Below, piece after piece: positions 22,686 through 34,357 of a stretch of 64,000 nucleotides of DNA. Where the stretch lies: the NCBI GenBank assembly GCA_038496445.1, contig JALMLS010000385.1:1-64000 (forward strand), written 5' to 3'. The translations under genes and the position numbers were made by a program. The first letter of the stretch is position 1. Each line of letters starts with the position of its first letter. Below the pieces are notes generated by a model, which ran no database searches, was not told the DNA's origin, and saw only the letters and a program-made list of their open reading frames with translations. This DNA comes from Trichosphaerium sp. ATCC 40318. Its lineage: Eukaryota; Discosea; Flabellinia; Trichosidae.

Positions 22686-23181
22686 CTAAATATTTAAACT
22701 ACACAGCGTATAAATAACACCGAGATAACCCTTGTCGGGATAACTAAGTTTGGTTTTACCGATCTTCTTTATGAATCTTGCCATTACCAGACTGACATGT
22801 GGTGACTTAACATACTGTCGAGCACTACCAACAATAGTGATTAACAGTGTAATGTACTGCGTAGTACTTTTCAAAGCTGGACGTCTCTTGCCATTTCAAA
22901 GAAACGGCGGGTTTGGGAAAGTTGTTGTAGTTGTTCGTAAAGGTTGCTCAATTTCTCAACGTAACGTATGGCATAGTCATCTGCAGTGCCTTCATAATTA
23001 TGCTCCATTCATGGTCCAGACATCCACTGGCAGCATTTGAACATCCAAAATCATAGTCAACGAAATTGCCTTGCTTAGCGCACGTATTACATCCTTCGTC
23101 GCATTCGTACACTACTCCACAGAAGTGAGCAGCAAGTACTATAGTAGAAGATATGATAATAACAATCAGTATGCGGATCAT
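22686..23181 (-). CDS. Small secreted cysteine-rich protein, unrecognised
   Basis: ATG at 23181 opens a clean signal peptide (MIRILIVIIISSTIVLAAHF) followed by a cysteine cluster FCGVVYECDEGCNTCAKQG. Downstream on the same strand, open segments with coding character (YAIRYVEKLSNLYEQLQQL and YVKSPHVSLVMARFIKKIG, stop at 22686) can be joined by introns of about 60-70 nt. The exact first junction is uncertain. In one reading a further run with Cys and DHEW belongs to the exon; in the other it is intronic. No family is recognised. The mature product would be about 120-130 aa and extracellular. Confidence 0.5.
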
Positions 23182-23580
23182 GCTTCTGAGTCGTTAGGAA
23201 AAGACAAAATAATGTTCCAAACGCCTTAAGAATGTAGCACTTAATGAAGTGTGTTACTATTTTAGTTCCTTTGAGGAGCATGTCTAACTCGTATTCATTG
23301 AATAGCCTTTCATCCTTGTTGATAAAATTCGCATTTGCTGAACAGAAACTACTTGTACCATAATTCTACAGCTTCAACGTCAACGTAATCTAAGAATACC
23401 TTTCTTTTGATTAAAAGTAGAAATGACTTCAGTTTTCCAGCTTGAGTTAAATACGAGTTACTATCATCCTAAAAACCAACATCACGTAGTCTTTTGTATT
23501 ACGCGTTCTACTTGAAACTTACAAACACATGTTCGGTGGCCAGGGAGATAAAATGATACGACTCTGTTATTTTTATTAAA
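23182..23580. other. Intergenic, no gene seen
   Basis: AT-rich 400 bp between the small secreted-protein gene and dispersed repeat copy B. No supported feature. Confidence 0.5.
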
Positions 23581-23833
23581 CTGGCGGGTTCATAGTTTTA
23601 TCATAAGAAAAAAACTCAGGGGTCATTTGAATTTCAACTTTTTTCAACGCAACCACACACACTGCAGTCAACTTTTAATTGTTTGTTTCTTTTTTACGGG
23701 TATGGAAATCATGATTTCTCAATATTATATACAAACAGCAATATCTCATATTGAAGCATTTGATAGGCCAGGACATGACGAAATTCACAGCGTCCACTTT
23801 TTTTTTCTTTTTTTTAGCATGGATATTAATTCT
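23581..23833. repeat. Dispersed repeat, copy B (about 250 bp)
   Basis: Second copy of the element at 14853-15088, same orientation. It has an extra 12-15 bp near the start and a 4-bp insertion in the middle. The unit contains a pyrimidine tract followed by a plausible acceptor and an open stretch reading SHIEAFDRPGHDEIHSVH. It could thus be a duplicated exon or the end of a mobile element. Confidence 0.75.
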
Positions 23834-24683
23834 TAGGAGCTCGGCAGTTAAAGTCTGTTCCTCAAATTGATATTTCTAGCACTCAGCATGTAGAGTTTGT
23901 TGAGTTTCTGTCGTACTATTTACACCAAAAGTGTAGTTGAATATGGACCGAGTTCATGCTGGTTGCCTTATTTCCCTTAGTCTTTCTCAGTTCAAAACAC
24001 GTGATTCACAGTATTTTTCTGTTGTGTCCTGAGAAATCTGATGGACTTGCAGTAATCACATTTCGTTTAGACGTTGTAGAAAATATGGCTTACTTATACC
24101 ACGGAGACAATTTACTAGAAACAGAGGTACATGTAAGAAAGGAATTGTAAACAAAAACCGCAACACGTTGATGTTTTTTTTTTCTTTGTTTTTTGTTAAT
24201 TTTTTTATTTCTTGTTCCCAACGCGAAAGCTGACCTTTTTGGCCTTAGTACATACCTGAATATGGTTCACATAACTCTCAGAATACTGCTCTTGTATTTG
24301 CATTTTCGTACCTGGATTTAACCTGAAACCATTGTCCGTTTGGACTTTTTTTTCCAAACACTTTCAGACTTCACGTGAATTCGAAAAACATCTTTTCACA
24401 AAATTCTTGTATCTCACGATACGTTCTTTAACAACCTCTTCGATACCGCATTTTGAATTTATGGCTGAATTTCCTTCGTACGACGTGTTCGAAAAAAAAA
24501 GGAACTATTTGCGTTACATTATTTTATAAACACCACAGTCGCACATACAAACTCAAAGTACATAAAACGACGCTTTATATACAATTGTTGAGCTTCCACG
24601 TGATAAAAAAAGGCATGTAAGAACCGTTTTTATTTTAGTTTGGCAAAACTTCTAGTGGTTCTGCGCTAGTAGAGCGATAGCAT
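23834..24683. other. Intergenic region with one doubtful reading frame
   Basis: A plus ORF at 23956-24150 (MLVALFPLVFLSS...) ends in a well-composed segment VITFRLDVVENMAYLYHGDN, but no partner exons are clear. CACGTG occurs at about 23999, 24371 and 24598. The right end is the 3' region of the carboxypeptidase gene. Confidence 0.4.
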
Positions 24684-26882
24684 TTAAAAGTGAATATCAG
24701 ACAAAAATCTTTCAAAAAAGTGGAAAGCTTGGGCTGGTTTGTACTGTGGTACTGTATGGCCAGATCCCTTGATTGTGGCAAATGTCAAATCTTCTCCTTT
24801 TTCACCTTGGTATTTTACTACGTATCCAGCAACTTGCTCATTGACAAACCAAGGTCTAAGAATAAACTTCAGAAAAAAAAAACAACATTTCGAAGAAATT
24901 AATAGTTTCTATCGTTTAATGTGTACCTCCATTGATGTGTAACATCGTAACCCAAACCACGTGTCCAGCGTTCAGAACCAGTAAAAGGTACACACATATC
25001 AGTGTCACCAGAGTAGACTAATCCACGGATACCTAAAAACAAAACAAGTAAATAATTAAAGTCAATAGCAGTCAATTCACGTAAAATTAATACAGAGCTT
25101 TTTGTCCTTGACAACGTTCAAGGCAACAAGGTGAAAAACAAGCCGACAGGTCTTATTCAAGTACAAATAGCAATGCAATAACGTACCAGCTTCCAAGAGT
25201 TCCTTGTGGTAAGGGATTGTAGAGGCAGTGTTTCTGTCGTAGTTCAAACCAACACAGATGCTCCATTCCTTATCAGCAACAGACAATGCATGTAGAGCGG
25301 TTCTTACGGATTCCTAAAAAGCCGCGTAAGCAAAAAAACTCAAGCAGCTACGCACTTGGTTGATCCATTTGTTGGCTACTTCACTATCAATACATGGCAC
25401 TTGCACGCCTAAATGTTAAGGTGAGAAAAACGAACTAACTCAGAAACAAAGTTTTCAACTACGCGTACCGTATTTGCTATCTCTGATGCTTGAAGCGCGA
25501 GTGTAAAGGTCGTAGAGGTTGGAGTCTTTGTCTGGACTTTTGTAGCAATCCTCGTAGATGTTGTAGATGTTCAAAGCAGAAACATCAGCAGAAGCCTAAT
25601 ACCAGCGTTATTTAAGAGAGTTGACGATCATGTAAACATACCTGTTTGAGTAGACCCTGGCACTCGCCAGTAGCGTTCCAGTATTCTCCATGGCAGCTCT
25701 ATCAACATGTTAGTTATAAGAACAAAGGGTAAATGTTTTAGCGGGCTGCAAGTAAAGCTTACCTTCTCAATAGCTTTTTGTAGATTGTAACCGATGAGGG
25801 CGTGACCAGAAATAAAAGGTATCCAGGCGTTACCGTCAATGACACGGTCAGTTACACCATTTCCTACCTTATTAGAGCGTAAATATCAGATTTGGTAGTA
25901 ATTTTAATGAAGAACGCACCATGTAACCTTTCAAGTTGATAGCAGGGTATGCAGAACTGCGAAGTACTTGACGTGCTAGTGTTGGTACGTAGACACCAGC
26001 ATAACTCTCTCCAGCTAATTAAATCGTTAATGGTGCTGTAAGCGTTAAAAACGATAGCGCACCAATAAAGAATTCGTTATTACTGAATTGAGGGAAACGC
26101 TTGAAGAAACCAATCAAAAATTGAAGAGAGTCTTCAGCAGTGACGTTATCATTGGTAGTGTATGCGCGTGGGTCTTCTGAGAATGAAAGACCAACAAGAG
26201 CAGGAGAATCCAAGTAGATGACGTTTGCTACCTTAACAAAAACACAAAATAAGTCATACCACCAAGTTGACCTTGTTTTCTAGAACGCAAAGTTTTTTGT
26301 AGATCAAACTAGCTGTTATTACAATGCTTTCGTACCTTATTCCAGCTAGTTGGGTTTAGTTTGAGTTCTTGGTTACCTTGTGCATCGGTGTCCCAAGAAA
26401 ATGGACCATGTTCGTAGATGAAACCGTCCATTGAAGAGCAACCTACGCTACTTTAGAGGCGGTTTTACCATTTTAGAAAGTTTTTCTCCAAAACGAAGCG
26501 CCTGCGCTTGGTTTACGCGCAATTGAAATAGTGTTCATTTGAAACAGCGTTGCAACAAGTGCAAATCGCGTTTCACGGTCGAGTAGCGTACCTGGACCAC
26601 CATTCAACCAAAGTACTACAGGATCGTTTTCTGGGTTGCTCTGGCTCTCTGCGAAGATGAAGAAGAGGTATTTTTCGATTTTATCTCTATCGTTTGCTGT
26701 TGGGATGTATCCAGCATGCTAGTATCAAGTTAGACGCATTTCATTGCATTAGGATAGCGTACGGCCTTAAAAGGGAAACTCCCCTTAAAACCAGGGAAGT
26801 GTGTTACTGGACCCATCTTAGGGATGTTTAGAGCGTAAGTAAGTGCGAACAAAAGCGCAAGGCTGATGAGAAGCTTGCACAT
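24684..26882 (-). CDS. Serine carboxypeptidase, peptidase family S10
   Basis: Minus strand, many exons. The start chosen is the second in-frame ATG at 26882 because it opens a signal peptide directly ([19 protein letters not shown]); an ATG 42 nt earlier is also possible. Family motifs follow: [26 protein letters not shown] with the following cysteine, [10 protein letters not shown], the nucleophile serine in [12 protein letters not shown] (near 26,005), catalytic Asp in [12 protein letters not shown] (near 25,010) and catalytic His in [10 protein letters not shown] (near 24,765). The C-terminus is FHFFERFL. The complete triad implies an active lysosomal or secreted exopeptidase that removes C-terminal residues at acid pH. 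It is followed on the same strand by the alpha-galactosidase gene, both secretory hydrolases. Confidence 0.93.
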
Positions 26883-27203
26883 GCTTGTTGAGTTTAATTT
26901 ATGTTGACTAAAGGAATTCCTCACTTGGAAATGTCACACCAACTTTCAACTATTGCTAGTTAGGCTTATAAAAATGTACATAATAGAGCAGAGTCATTTG
27001 ATGAGCTACGGAGTTAGTTCGGAAGAAAATAGAAGCGATTTGAAATCAACGAATTCTGGCTTTTTTTTAAATCGCTTGTTGATGTATTTTAGGCGTTCTT
27101 TTATAATCTATCGTGTATTCCGTGCGTGTGCAGTAACCCTTATCACGTTTTGGTGTAGTATTAAGAAGGTAACTTGAACTTTGATGTGAACAGTTTTTGT
27201 CAT
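26883..27203. promoter_or_regulatory. Spacer holding the carboxypeptidase promoter and the alpha-galactosidase 3' end
   Basis: A 321-bp gap between two minus-strand genes. No specific motif is supported. Confidence 0.4.
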
Positions 27204-29118
27204 TCAAAAACGCACGTTTATTTTGTTGGTTTGGTTCAAGGTTAGTATGAGTACTGATGTATCTCCTGGTTTGACAACTTGAGTAATTGTCATGTTTTTT
27301 ATGGATCCTAAATCCTTCCCTTGCCACACATCCCTCACCTGTGGAGTAATTAAGAAAACTTTCTCAAACCCCAAATAAGAACATGGAAAATAACGGTGTA
27401 CCATGATCGTGTCCAGTGACGAAAATTTCATTTGTCTCAAACAATCCATGTCACACGTGATTTCAGAAGATGAATCGCCAGTGTTAACAAAGGCTACTGC
27501 CCAACCTTTGGATAATTCTCTACCCCAAACGTTGGTTGTAGTAAAAACTGTAAAGAGAAATTAAAACAAAATAAAAAATCCAGTAGCAAGATCAGAAAAC
27601 TCTTACACCCAAAGTCATCTCCAACAATACGTCTGCCCTACATTTCGTAAATGGATATAATGATTTCATTATTAATATCACATACTTGTTTACCAAGTAC
27701 ATCTTGATCTATAGCTATAACCTCAGCGTTTGTGTAAATATCAAGGAACTTTGTCTTGAAAGAATCGGAACGAATATTTGCGCTTTTGTCTGTTAGGATT
27801 TTTCACCGATATACGTTTTTACCTTATCAATAAAGGAGATGCCATGATTGCCCACATACTAAACTGTGTTCGTGCTTGAGCAACAGTAGACACAATGTCA
27901 GGTATAAGAAGACAAGGATCATTCCAACCACCTAAAAAACAAAATCCATGTTTAGCAATCTCGCAAGGCTGTACACATCGAAATGACGTTTCAACGCACC
28001 AGGACTGGCATAAACACTAAGCGCAGCGTTTGCATTTATATTTTTCAATACATTCTAGTGAGGTAAGATGTAAAGGAACCAAAACGTGTAAAAAAATTGT
28101 AAAAAATCGTACATCCCACGAACTTGTGTCTGGCCCGATTCTCCATGAATTACCCAGGCTGAACCCTACTGGAGCATACCAAGTATTCCATCCACATAGA
28201 GAAAAGTACATTGAACGATTCGTTTTATGTATTCCATCACGCATAGCAGCGTATTCAGCGAAGGCTGTATCGTGATCCTAAATGCAAAAAAAATTAAAGA
28301 AACTTGTCAAAGCACAACACAGCACATACTTGAGTTGCCGAACAAGAATCGGATTTTATGTAATCGACACCCCAACTAGCGTATGTTTTAGCGTCTATTT
28401 CTTCATGCCCGAGGGAACCTGGCCTTTTGGCTAAAACAAAAAAAGAATTTAACTCAAATCAAGTCAGTTCACTTTTCTCACCACATGTTTCAGTCCCTCT
28501 GCAAGTGTAGACACCGAACTTTAATAAATTAATAAACTATCCAAAATCACGTGCTTAAGAGCACGTTACAACGTACTTTTAGTCCTTTACTGTGGATATA
28601 GTCTGCGAGAGCCTATTTTTTTGGATAAGTTTGTTTGGTGTTAACAATCACGTGCCTTCATGCCGCTTGGAAATTTTTCAGGATCTGGGTACACTACGCC
28701 ATTACTGTCACGTCCTTTCGCCCAACTATATTTATTAAGAGTTGGTATCAGTATTTGAGTACCAATCATCCAAATTAACGTATTCGTAACCGAGTTTATC
28801 TACAACGATTGTGTCAGCGAGAAAAAGAGTTTTTGACAAACATTTCCAAACAAAAAGATTGTCGTTAACTTTACCCATCTGTAATTCAATTATTGTATCA
28901 GCAGTTGCTCGTATTGTAGTCTCATTCATAGCAGATGTACATTTTAAATCGTACCAGCTAGAAAACACATTAATGGTTAAAATAGAGCGAAAAACCAAGC
29001 TGTTTTACGAGTTCCATCCCATAGCAGGGGTTAAACCAAGACCGTTACGTAATCCTGAAACAATAGTAATCACAGTTATCAACACTAGCGTAAAAGGAAC
29101 CGTCTTTGACGATGACAT
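27204..29118 (-). CDS. Alpha-galactosidase, glycoside hydrolase family 27
   Basis: Minus strand, start at 29118 with an N-terminal hydrophobic signal ([15 protein letters not shown]). Then come the GH27 hallmark [38 protein letters not shown], the nucleophile region VDYIKSDSC (Asp as in YxKxDxC), the acid/base region SWRIGPD and GGWNDP. A C-terminal beta-domain ends NKINVRF. There are about ten short introns. The product hydrolyses terminal alpha-galactosyl residues and would be secreted or lysosomal. The stretch around 28730-28860 was pieced together by family expectation. CACGTG sites lie inside the gene near 28549 and 28648, and upstream at 29203. Confidence 0.92.
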
Positions 29119-29388
29119 GGTCGTTAGTAAATAGAGACTAGTAAAAAAGCAAACAAAACTTATCGAACAACAACTTAAAAGAACCAAGGCGGCAATTAAA
29201 TATCACGTGAGAAAAATAAGTAAAACGTGGATGAACGGAATAACGAAAGAGGTGGAACTCGTGCTAATGGATGATGAATTTAACAGATAATAATACCAAA
29301 GATGGAGTGCAACGACAAAAAAGAGTGACGAAAAATAATTATTTTCTGTAGCAATGTAATACAACTTTATTGTATTGATTAGATGATA

Positions 29389-32300
29389 CTAATATTCGAT
29401 GGTTGATCCAGGATCGACAGTATAGACACTCCAAGCTTCTGCACCCCTATTTGGAGAAACTGGCGTACACTTTCCGCAGCACGCTTTTTTGAGTCCACAA
29501 TAGCAGTCTACCCATTGATTAGTGCCTTTAAATGTCCAAACAACGTCTGAACACTCGGGATCACGTGCAGCTGCTGCAGCGCACTCGCCAGGGAAATGAC
29601 GCTTTCTCCAGCGCTCATATCTACCAGCGAAAAGGAGGATCTTGGAACAAGGATTATTGTTGCCACATGTTGACTGTCGGTATACACATCTCGTATTTGG
29701 TATTTCGTTGATTAGTTTTGGAGGGTTGAAAGGAGGAGTGGTCGTTGGCTTAAGAGAGCAATCTTTGCAGTCGTTTGTCAATGGCCATTGAGGAATACGT
29801 GTCGCGTTTTTGTTCAGGTTTACTGCGTGGCATGAAATACATTGTTTGCCATGACGCCAAGGAATGTCCTGATGAGGTGCTTCTGGTTCGAATCCTGGGA
29901 AGTTCCGTGTTTCAGATTTGATGTAGCAAGTTGATGCATAAGCTGGATCGCCTGGAAGAACAATTTCATATCTGTCCAAAGTTTCGGTAGGATTCCTAGC
30001 ATTGACGGTGTAGCACATGTCTACTTCAGTGAGAGGTTCTTTGAAATTTCTTCTATTGATTACTTGTTTGCACCAATCAGGGATAAGGTTAGCTTGATCC
30101 GTGAATTCGTTGTTGACTTGTCTCTTCATTACTACAAACCCGTCACAGGCACTTCGTGTGCAGTTATGCTCACAATAACCAAGGTCATTATAAACATTTC
30201 CGCATCCTAAGGAACATCAGCAACAAATTTAAATACATTCAATCAAAATAGGTAAGTGCGTACCGAATATTGTACGTGGATTTGGAAAATAGCAATGATC
30301 GATCCGGCTAAGAAAGTTGTAAGTGAGTGTGATACTAGAAAAAAAAAAAAGCGAGAAGAAAAAAGGTACGTACAAAAAGTTGCTTGCACCAGTTGGTAGC
30401 CCATAAATATGTTCGACTGGATTTTGAACCAAGTGTACATCAATACAATCTCTGTATCCACGCCATAACCATTGAATTATATATCCACCTGGTCCAGCTT
30501 TACCAGGCATCTTTATCTTGGCCATATCAACATCAAACGGTCTGTGTGAAAAATGTGGGAACTTGAAAATGGCTTCTATCCAAGGCATTGAAGGGTTGGT
30601 GTATTCAATAAAATCGTCTTGAATCAAGTTGCTCTTGTACTTGAAAAGCTGTGCGTCATCACCCCATAAGCCAAAGGCTTCTGGTCTAGGAATAAAATTC
30701 GGCGAATTTTTTGGAATAGCTGGTTCATAGTAGTCAAGAGTATAGTCAGGATTGTCAGCCGAACGTCTTTGTAGTCTTCTGTGGTATACAGGAACTGTTT
30801 TTTTGGCGTTGTTCGGGGCTTCTCTAATATACTTGTCCATCAGTTCGAATGTTACTTCCTTTAGTCTCTCCTCATCGCTTTCATGAACAAAGACATAATA
30901 AGAGTCCTGTGTATGTCCCGTAGCCCATTCAAGCTCAAACTCTTGATTCAATCCAACTTGAACATGAGGAGCTGAGAACAAACGAGGAGGGCAAGGTGTA
31001 TCTGTGCTAGCCACGTTTACTGCTCTACTTCTGCCGGTCATCCAGTTATGTGCTAGAGTACCAGTTGGCATGAGAATGAGTGCCAATAATGATAGCACCA
31101 ACACTATCGAGGTAGTTGTCTTTGAAGCCTTTCCAAGAGAAAAAATACCAAATAGTATCAGCGTAGTTGAAGCACGTGATTTGGACGCAGGAGATGCAGC
31201 AGCAGCTCTTGCACCGATTTGGGTTTGACCAGGTTTGGCTGGAGGGAGGGTATTACGGAGACATTTGCACAGTCTGCGACTACAATTCGTATTAGTGAAC
31301 AATGCTCAAAAACAAGACAAAAAAAAAAAATATAGTACCCTTGTTTAGATCCAGCTTTGGCATCACATGTTACAGGTCTTGGTCTTCCTGTGCATCTTGT
31401 ATCATCGTAAAAGCAGAAGTTGTTTATACTAGTAGTAGCTCCTGTTGCTTCACAGTTACTCAAGTATGGTGGGAAACAAACAAAATTTCCTTCGCTTTCT
31501 ACAAGGTCTTTGATTCTGTCTGGACTGTTAACGCTTTCAATGTGCACTTGGTCGCATTTTAAGTTCTCTCGCTCGCAACGCTCAGTACACGACTCTGATC
31601 GCTGTTAAAAAAAACATTAGATATGAAGGTATAGTTTTGTTTCGTTGAACACGTGATGATAAAATTAACGTACAAGTGATCTAAACCATGTCTTTTTAGG
31701 CTTAGCTGATTTGGACTCAGTGAGTTTCAAAGGACCTTTGGAACCGTTTGGCCACCAAAAAGCGCCTTCATTTGCATCACCTTGTTTGACCAAAGCGTGG
31801 AATGTGACAGTACCAGTCCCTTTTGGAGGTGCACGCCATTTGAAAGTTGCAGAAATCGGTTTCAATATACCACCGTAATGCATTAAACTTTGTCTACATT
31901 CATGAGTATCCGGGTAAGGTAGTTGGAACATCGCTGTACAAAAAGTTAGTAAGTATCTACTTTCGAAACTAAATTATCAAAAAAACAGAAAAACAAAGCG
32001 CACGTGTTACTTCATTTGGTAGAATCCATTCACCAACACGATCTCCATTTGGTCCTTGAGCATACATGAGTAATCCTCTGTACTTGAAATCGTAGTGGGT
32101 GATGTCAAGCGATATGTCTATAATCATCTCAGGGACATATGTTGTTTGCTTGTTGTCCTTAGGACCAGCGTATGTTATGTATTTGTTGGATCGAGTAACT
32201 TGTGAAGCCCAATGCATGTAAGGTACAGGGTCAGCGTTGCAAATGAGTCTGTCAACGAATTGGTTATTTCTTCCAAATATTCTCCAATCTTGTGGACGGC

Positions 32301-32406
32301 AACCCCAGTGCTTTGCAGAAGCGTCACAGTTCGGTACAGCTGAAGTTGGTCTTGATGAAGCATGAACAAGCGCTAAAAGCGCTAGAGCTAGAACGGCACA
32401 GCGCAT
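29389..32406 (-). CDS. Reeler-like domain fused through an internal membrane/signal segment to an LPMO-like domain
   Basis: Minus strand. Start at 32406 with signal peptide MRCAVLALALLALVHA, then a reeler-like part (VPEMIIDISLDI, YRGLLMYAQGPNG, FKWRAPPKGTGTVTFHALV), a cysteine-rich part (SCTERCERENLKC, CFPPYLSNC) and a basic linker. A hydrophobic run TTSIVLVLSLLALILMPTG follows, then LAHNWMTGRSRAV. His at 31048-31050 directly follows a signal-peptidase-like site, the layout of copper-dependent lytic polysaccharide monooxygenases, whose N-terminal His chelates Cu. LPMO-like features continue (CPPRLFSAPHVQVGLNQEF, WATGHTQDSYYVFV), followed by a Cys-rich C-terminal module (CGNVYNDLGYCEHNC). All junctions I tested keep frame, and no ATG lies between the two halves in a place that could start a separate LPMO. 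Two adjacent genes cannot be excluded without RNA. Confidence 0.7.
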
Positions 32407-33263
32407 TTTAAGTATTCTCTACAAATTTAGTTAACAGCTATGTTACACGTATAAATAATAGTATAACATACCTGATTGTTTACAAGAAGAGGTGCTAGCG
32501 TTGTAAGAATAGTATTTTATGATTTTAGATTTCGTACAATGTACCAAATGCGCACGATTTTTCGCGAAACACGTTTTTTTCAAAAAATGTAGCGTGGGTT
32601 ATTTTTGTTTGGATACAACACGTGTTGTTACAAACAGAAAAAAAATAAAGCGAAAAAAAAACCAACAACTTTTATTGCTTTAAATACTCAAATAACAGTC
32701 AGTGGCTGTATCACCCTACTGAATAAACTAATAACAAATGTACTATACCGTTTTGTGGTGTGTTGACAAGCGGATGTGATTTATCCTACCCGGTGTAACT
32801 AGCGCTATAAAAGGGAACCAGTTTTTTACACGCCCCAGTGTCAACTGGGCATGCTTTCACGGAGAAAATATTTAGCGGCGGGCACATTCCCACAACTCGC
32901 ATTATACGCTCACTGATCGCTATAGTGATATTGATACTACAAAAAAACAGCAATAATACAAATAAAGGTACCACACCGTAAGAATTGGGATCACAATTGA
33001 AACAACATTGGAATATTATTTTCTGAATTCAAACTTTTCTCGTTGTTATCCAACCTTCTCCTAAAAATTCCGAAACCAGTAACGTACATTTGTGACGTCA
33101 CCACTCTAGTATTGTATCAATGACGAAAAAAGCTTCAAATAGTATGGTTTCAAAGTAGTACTTTTGAACATTTCGAAAATAAAAAGACAAAGAAAAATCT
33201 TCAAATAAAATACAAGTTCCGTTTCATCAAATTGAAAGTGTATTTGCCCTTGGTAGCGCAAAA
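32407..33263. other. Intergenic region with possible small secreted ORF
   Basis: Contains the promoter of the reeler/LPMO gene; RC TATTTATA lies about 40 bp upstream of its ATG. A minus frame at 32786-32974 carries MRVVGMCPPLNIFSVKACP but starts with GTG, and its first 35 nt look like an intron. It is too weak to call a gene. Confidence 0.4.
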
Positions 33264-33720
33264 CTACCATATACCGTCTTTGTCTGTAATCTTGAAAGAA
33301 CCTTCATGTACTTTTCCGTCTTTACCAGTAAATATACAATGTGTTGAAGGTTCATCATTCTCCCAATGCGTTCTCAACTTTCCACCATAAACTATATGTG
33401 CCTTTACCTTGTCGGAATCCCGTATCCCGCTCACCGTCATACAAAATCTCACCTCCCTCATGACCACAATACTCGCTCAACTGTCTTTTCAGTACAGCCA
33501 GAGATAAAACTGATAGACCCAACAAAACGTGACACGGTCCCTACGTTGTCTAATACCGTTTCCTTGAAGCGGTTTTTGGCAAGTGCTTGTAGTATAACCC
33601 TGTAGGCTAAGTCATTACACCTATTCCATGAGGTGCTAACTCTTCCATAGAGCCTTTATACTGACGGCCACTGGGTGTGACCATCTCGCCGTCCGATATA
33701 CCTTGTTTTTTCGTCAAACA
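33264..33720 (-). pseudogene. Decayed MORN-repeat gene
   Basis: Three reading frames on the minus strand each encode a MORN-type repeat. The first has GEMVTPSGRQYKGSMEE...HGIGVMT then a stop. The second has GGEILYDGERDTGFRQGKGTYS then a stop. The third has THWENDEPSTHC...FTGKDGKVHEGSF then a stop. They lie in correct order but in different frames or behind stops, and I found no splice sites that join them. This is best read as a MORN gene inactivated by frameshifts. It is the classical MORN type (YxGxxxxGxxHGxG), unlike the MORN_2 repeats at 17.3 and 61.8 kb. Confidence 0.6.
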
Positions 33721-34357
33721 CCTACTTTAATCATAATAATAATTAACATTAAAAAAATCACCATCCCAGCTTGCTTGATCAGGCTCCGAAAGTTGTTCTC
33801 ACAAGTTTTGGAGGGCCGTGTGCAAACATAGTAGGATATAAGATGAGAAAATAATAAGGACAGTAGGGTATTGAAGTTTTGCCGCAACAGAGTTGCAAGA
33901 CAAATTTCTTGAACATCGAGTTCATTACTCTTAGCTGTTTATTCACACGAAGTTTATTAATAAAGTAGAATAAACTAAGCTTATTTGGCTAGAATTCTAG
34001 CACTTGAGAGCTCGCATTGAGCGTTGAGTGATGCTAAATATTTGGCACATGTATCACATGGGATGAACACGGGAAAAAAGCAAAAAGTAGGTGAGTATAA
34101 TAAAATGTTGGAAGTTTTCATTTTATTGTTTTCATTTAGCAAGTATATTGCTTGTTTCATATATTTCTGTACAACACTTAATTATGAGACGCTATCATGT
34201 GATTATGATAGTATAAAAGTCAAAAAAAGTAAAAGTCAAGTCGAAGCAGCGTATCTTTTCTCACGTTATTTTTGTGAATTCTTCAAACTAATTTGATTCG
34301 CGATATAGCACACCACCCAGCAACGAAAAGTCGTAAAAATATCGGTGATAGCGAGAG
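33721..34357. other. Intergenic region, no gene seen
   Basis: AT-rich. A 90-codon plus ORF at 34024-34296 is not supported. It includes the promoter of the LamG-TM gene that starts at 34358. Confidence 0.5.

Noticed and set aside
29885-29895. tRNA B-box-like GGTTCGAATCC
   Set aside because: It lies inside the coding exon of the fusion gene and no acceptor, D or anticodon arms can be built around it.
32786-32974. Small secreted ORF starting with GTG
   Set aside because: No ATG, and its first 35 nt look like an intron (gtacct...ttgtag), so the signal-peptide-like start is probably artefactual.
34024-34296. 90-codon plus-strand ORF
   Set aside because: AT-rich, no signal peptide or domain, no splice partners; directly upstream of a well-supported gene.
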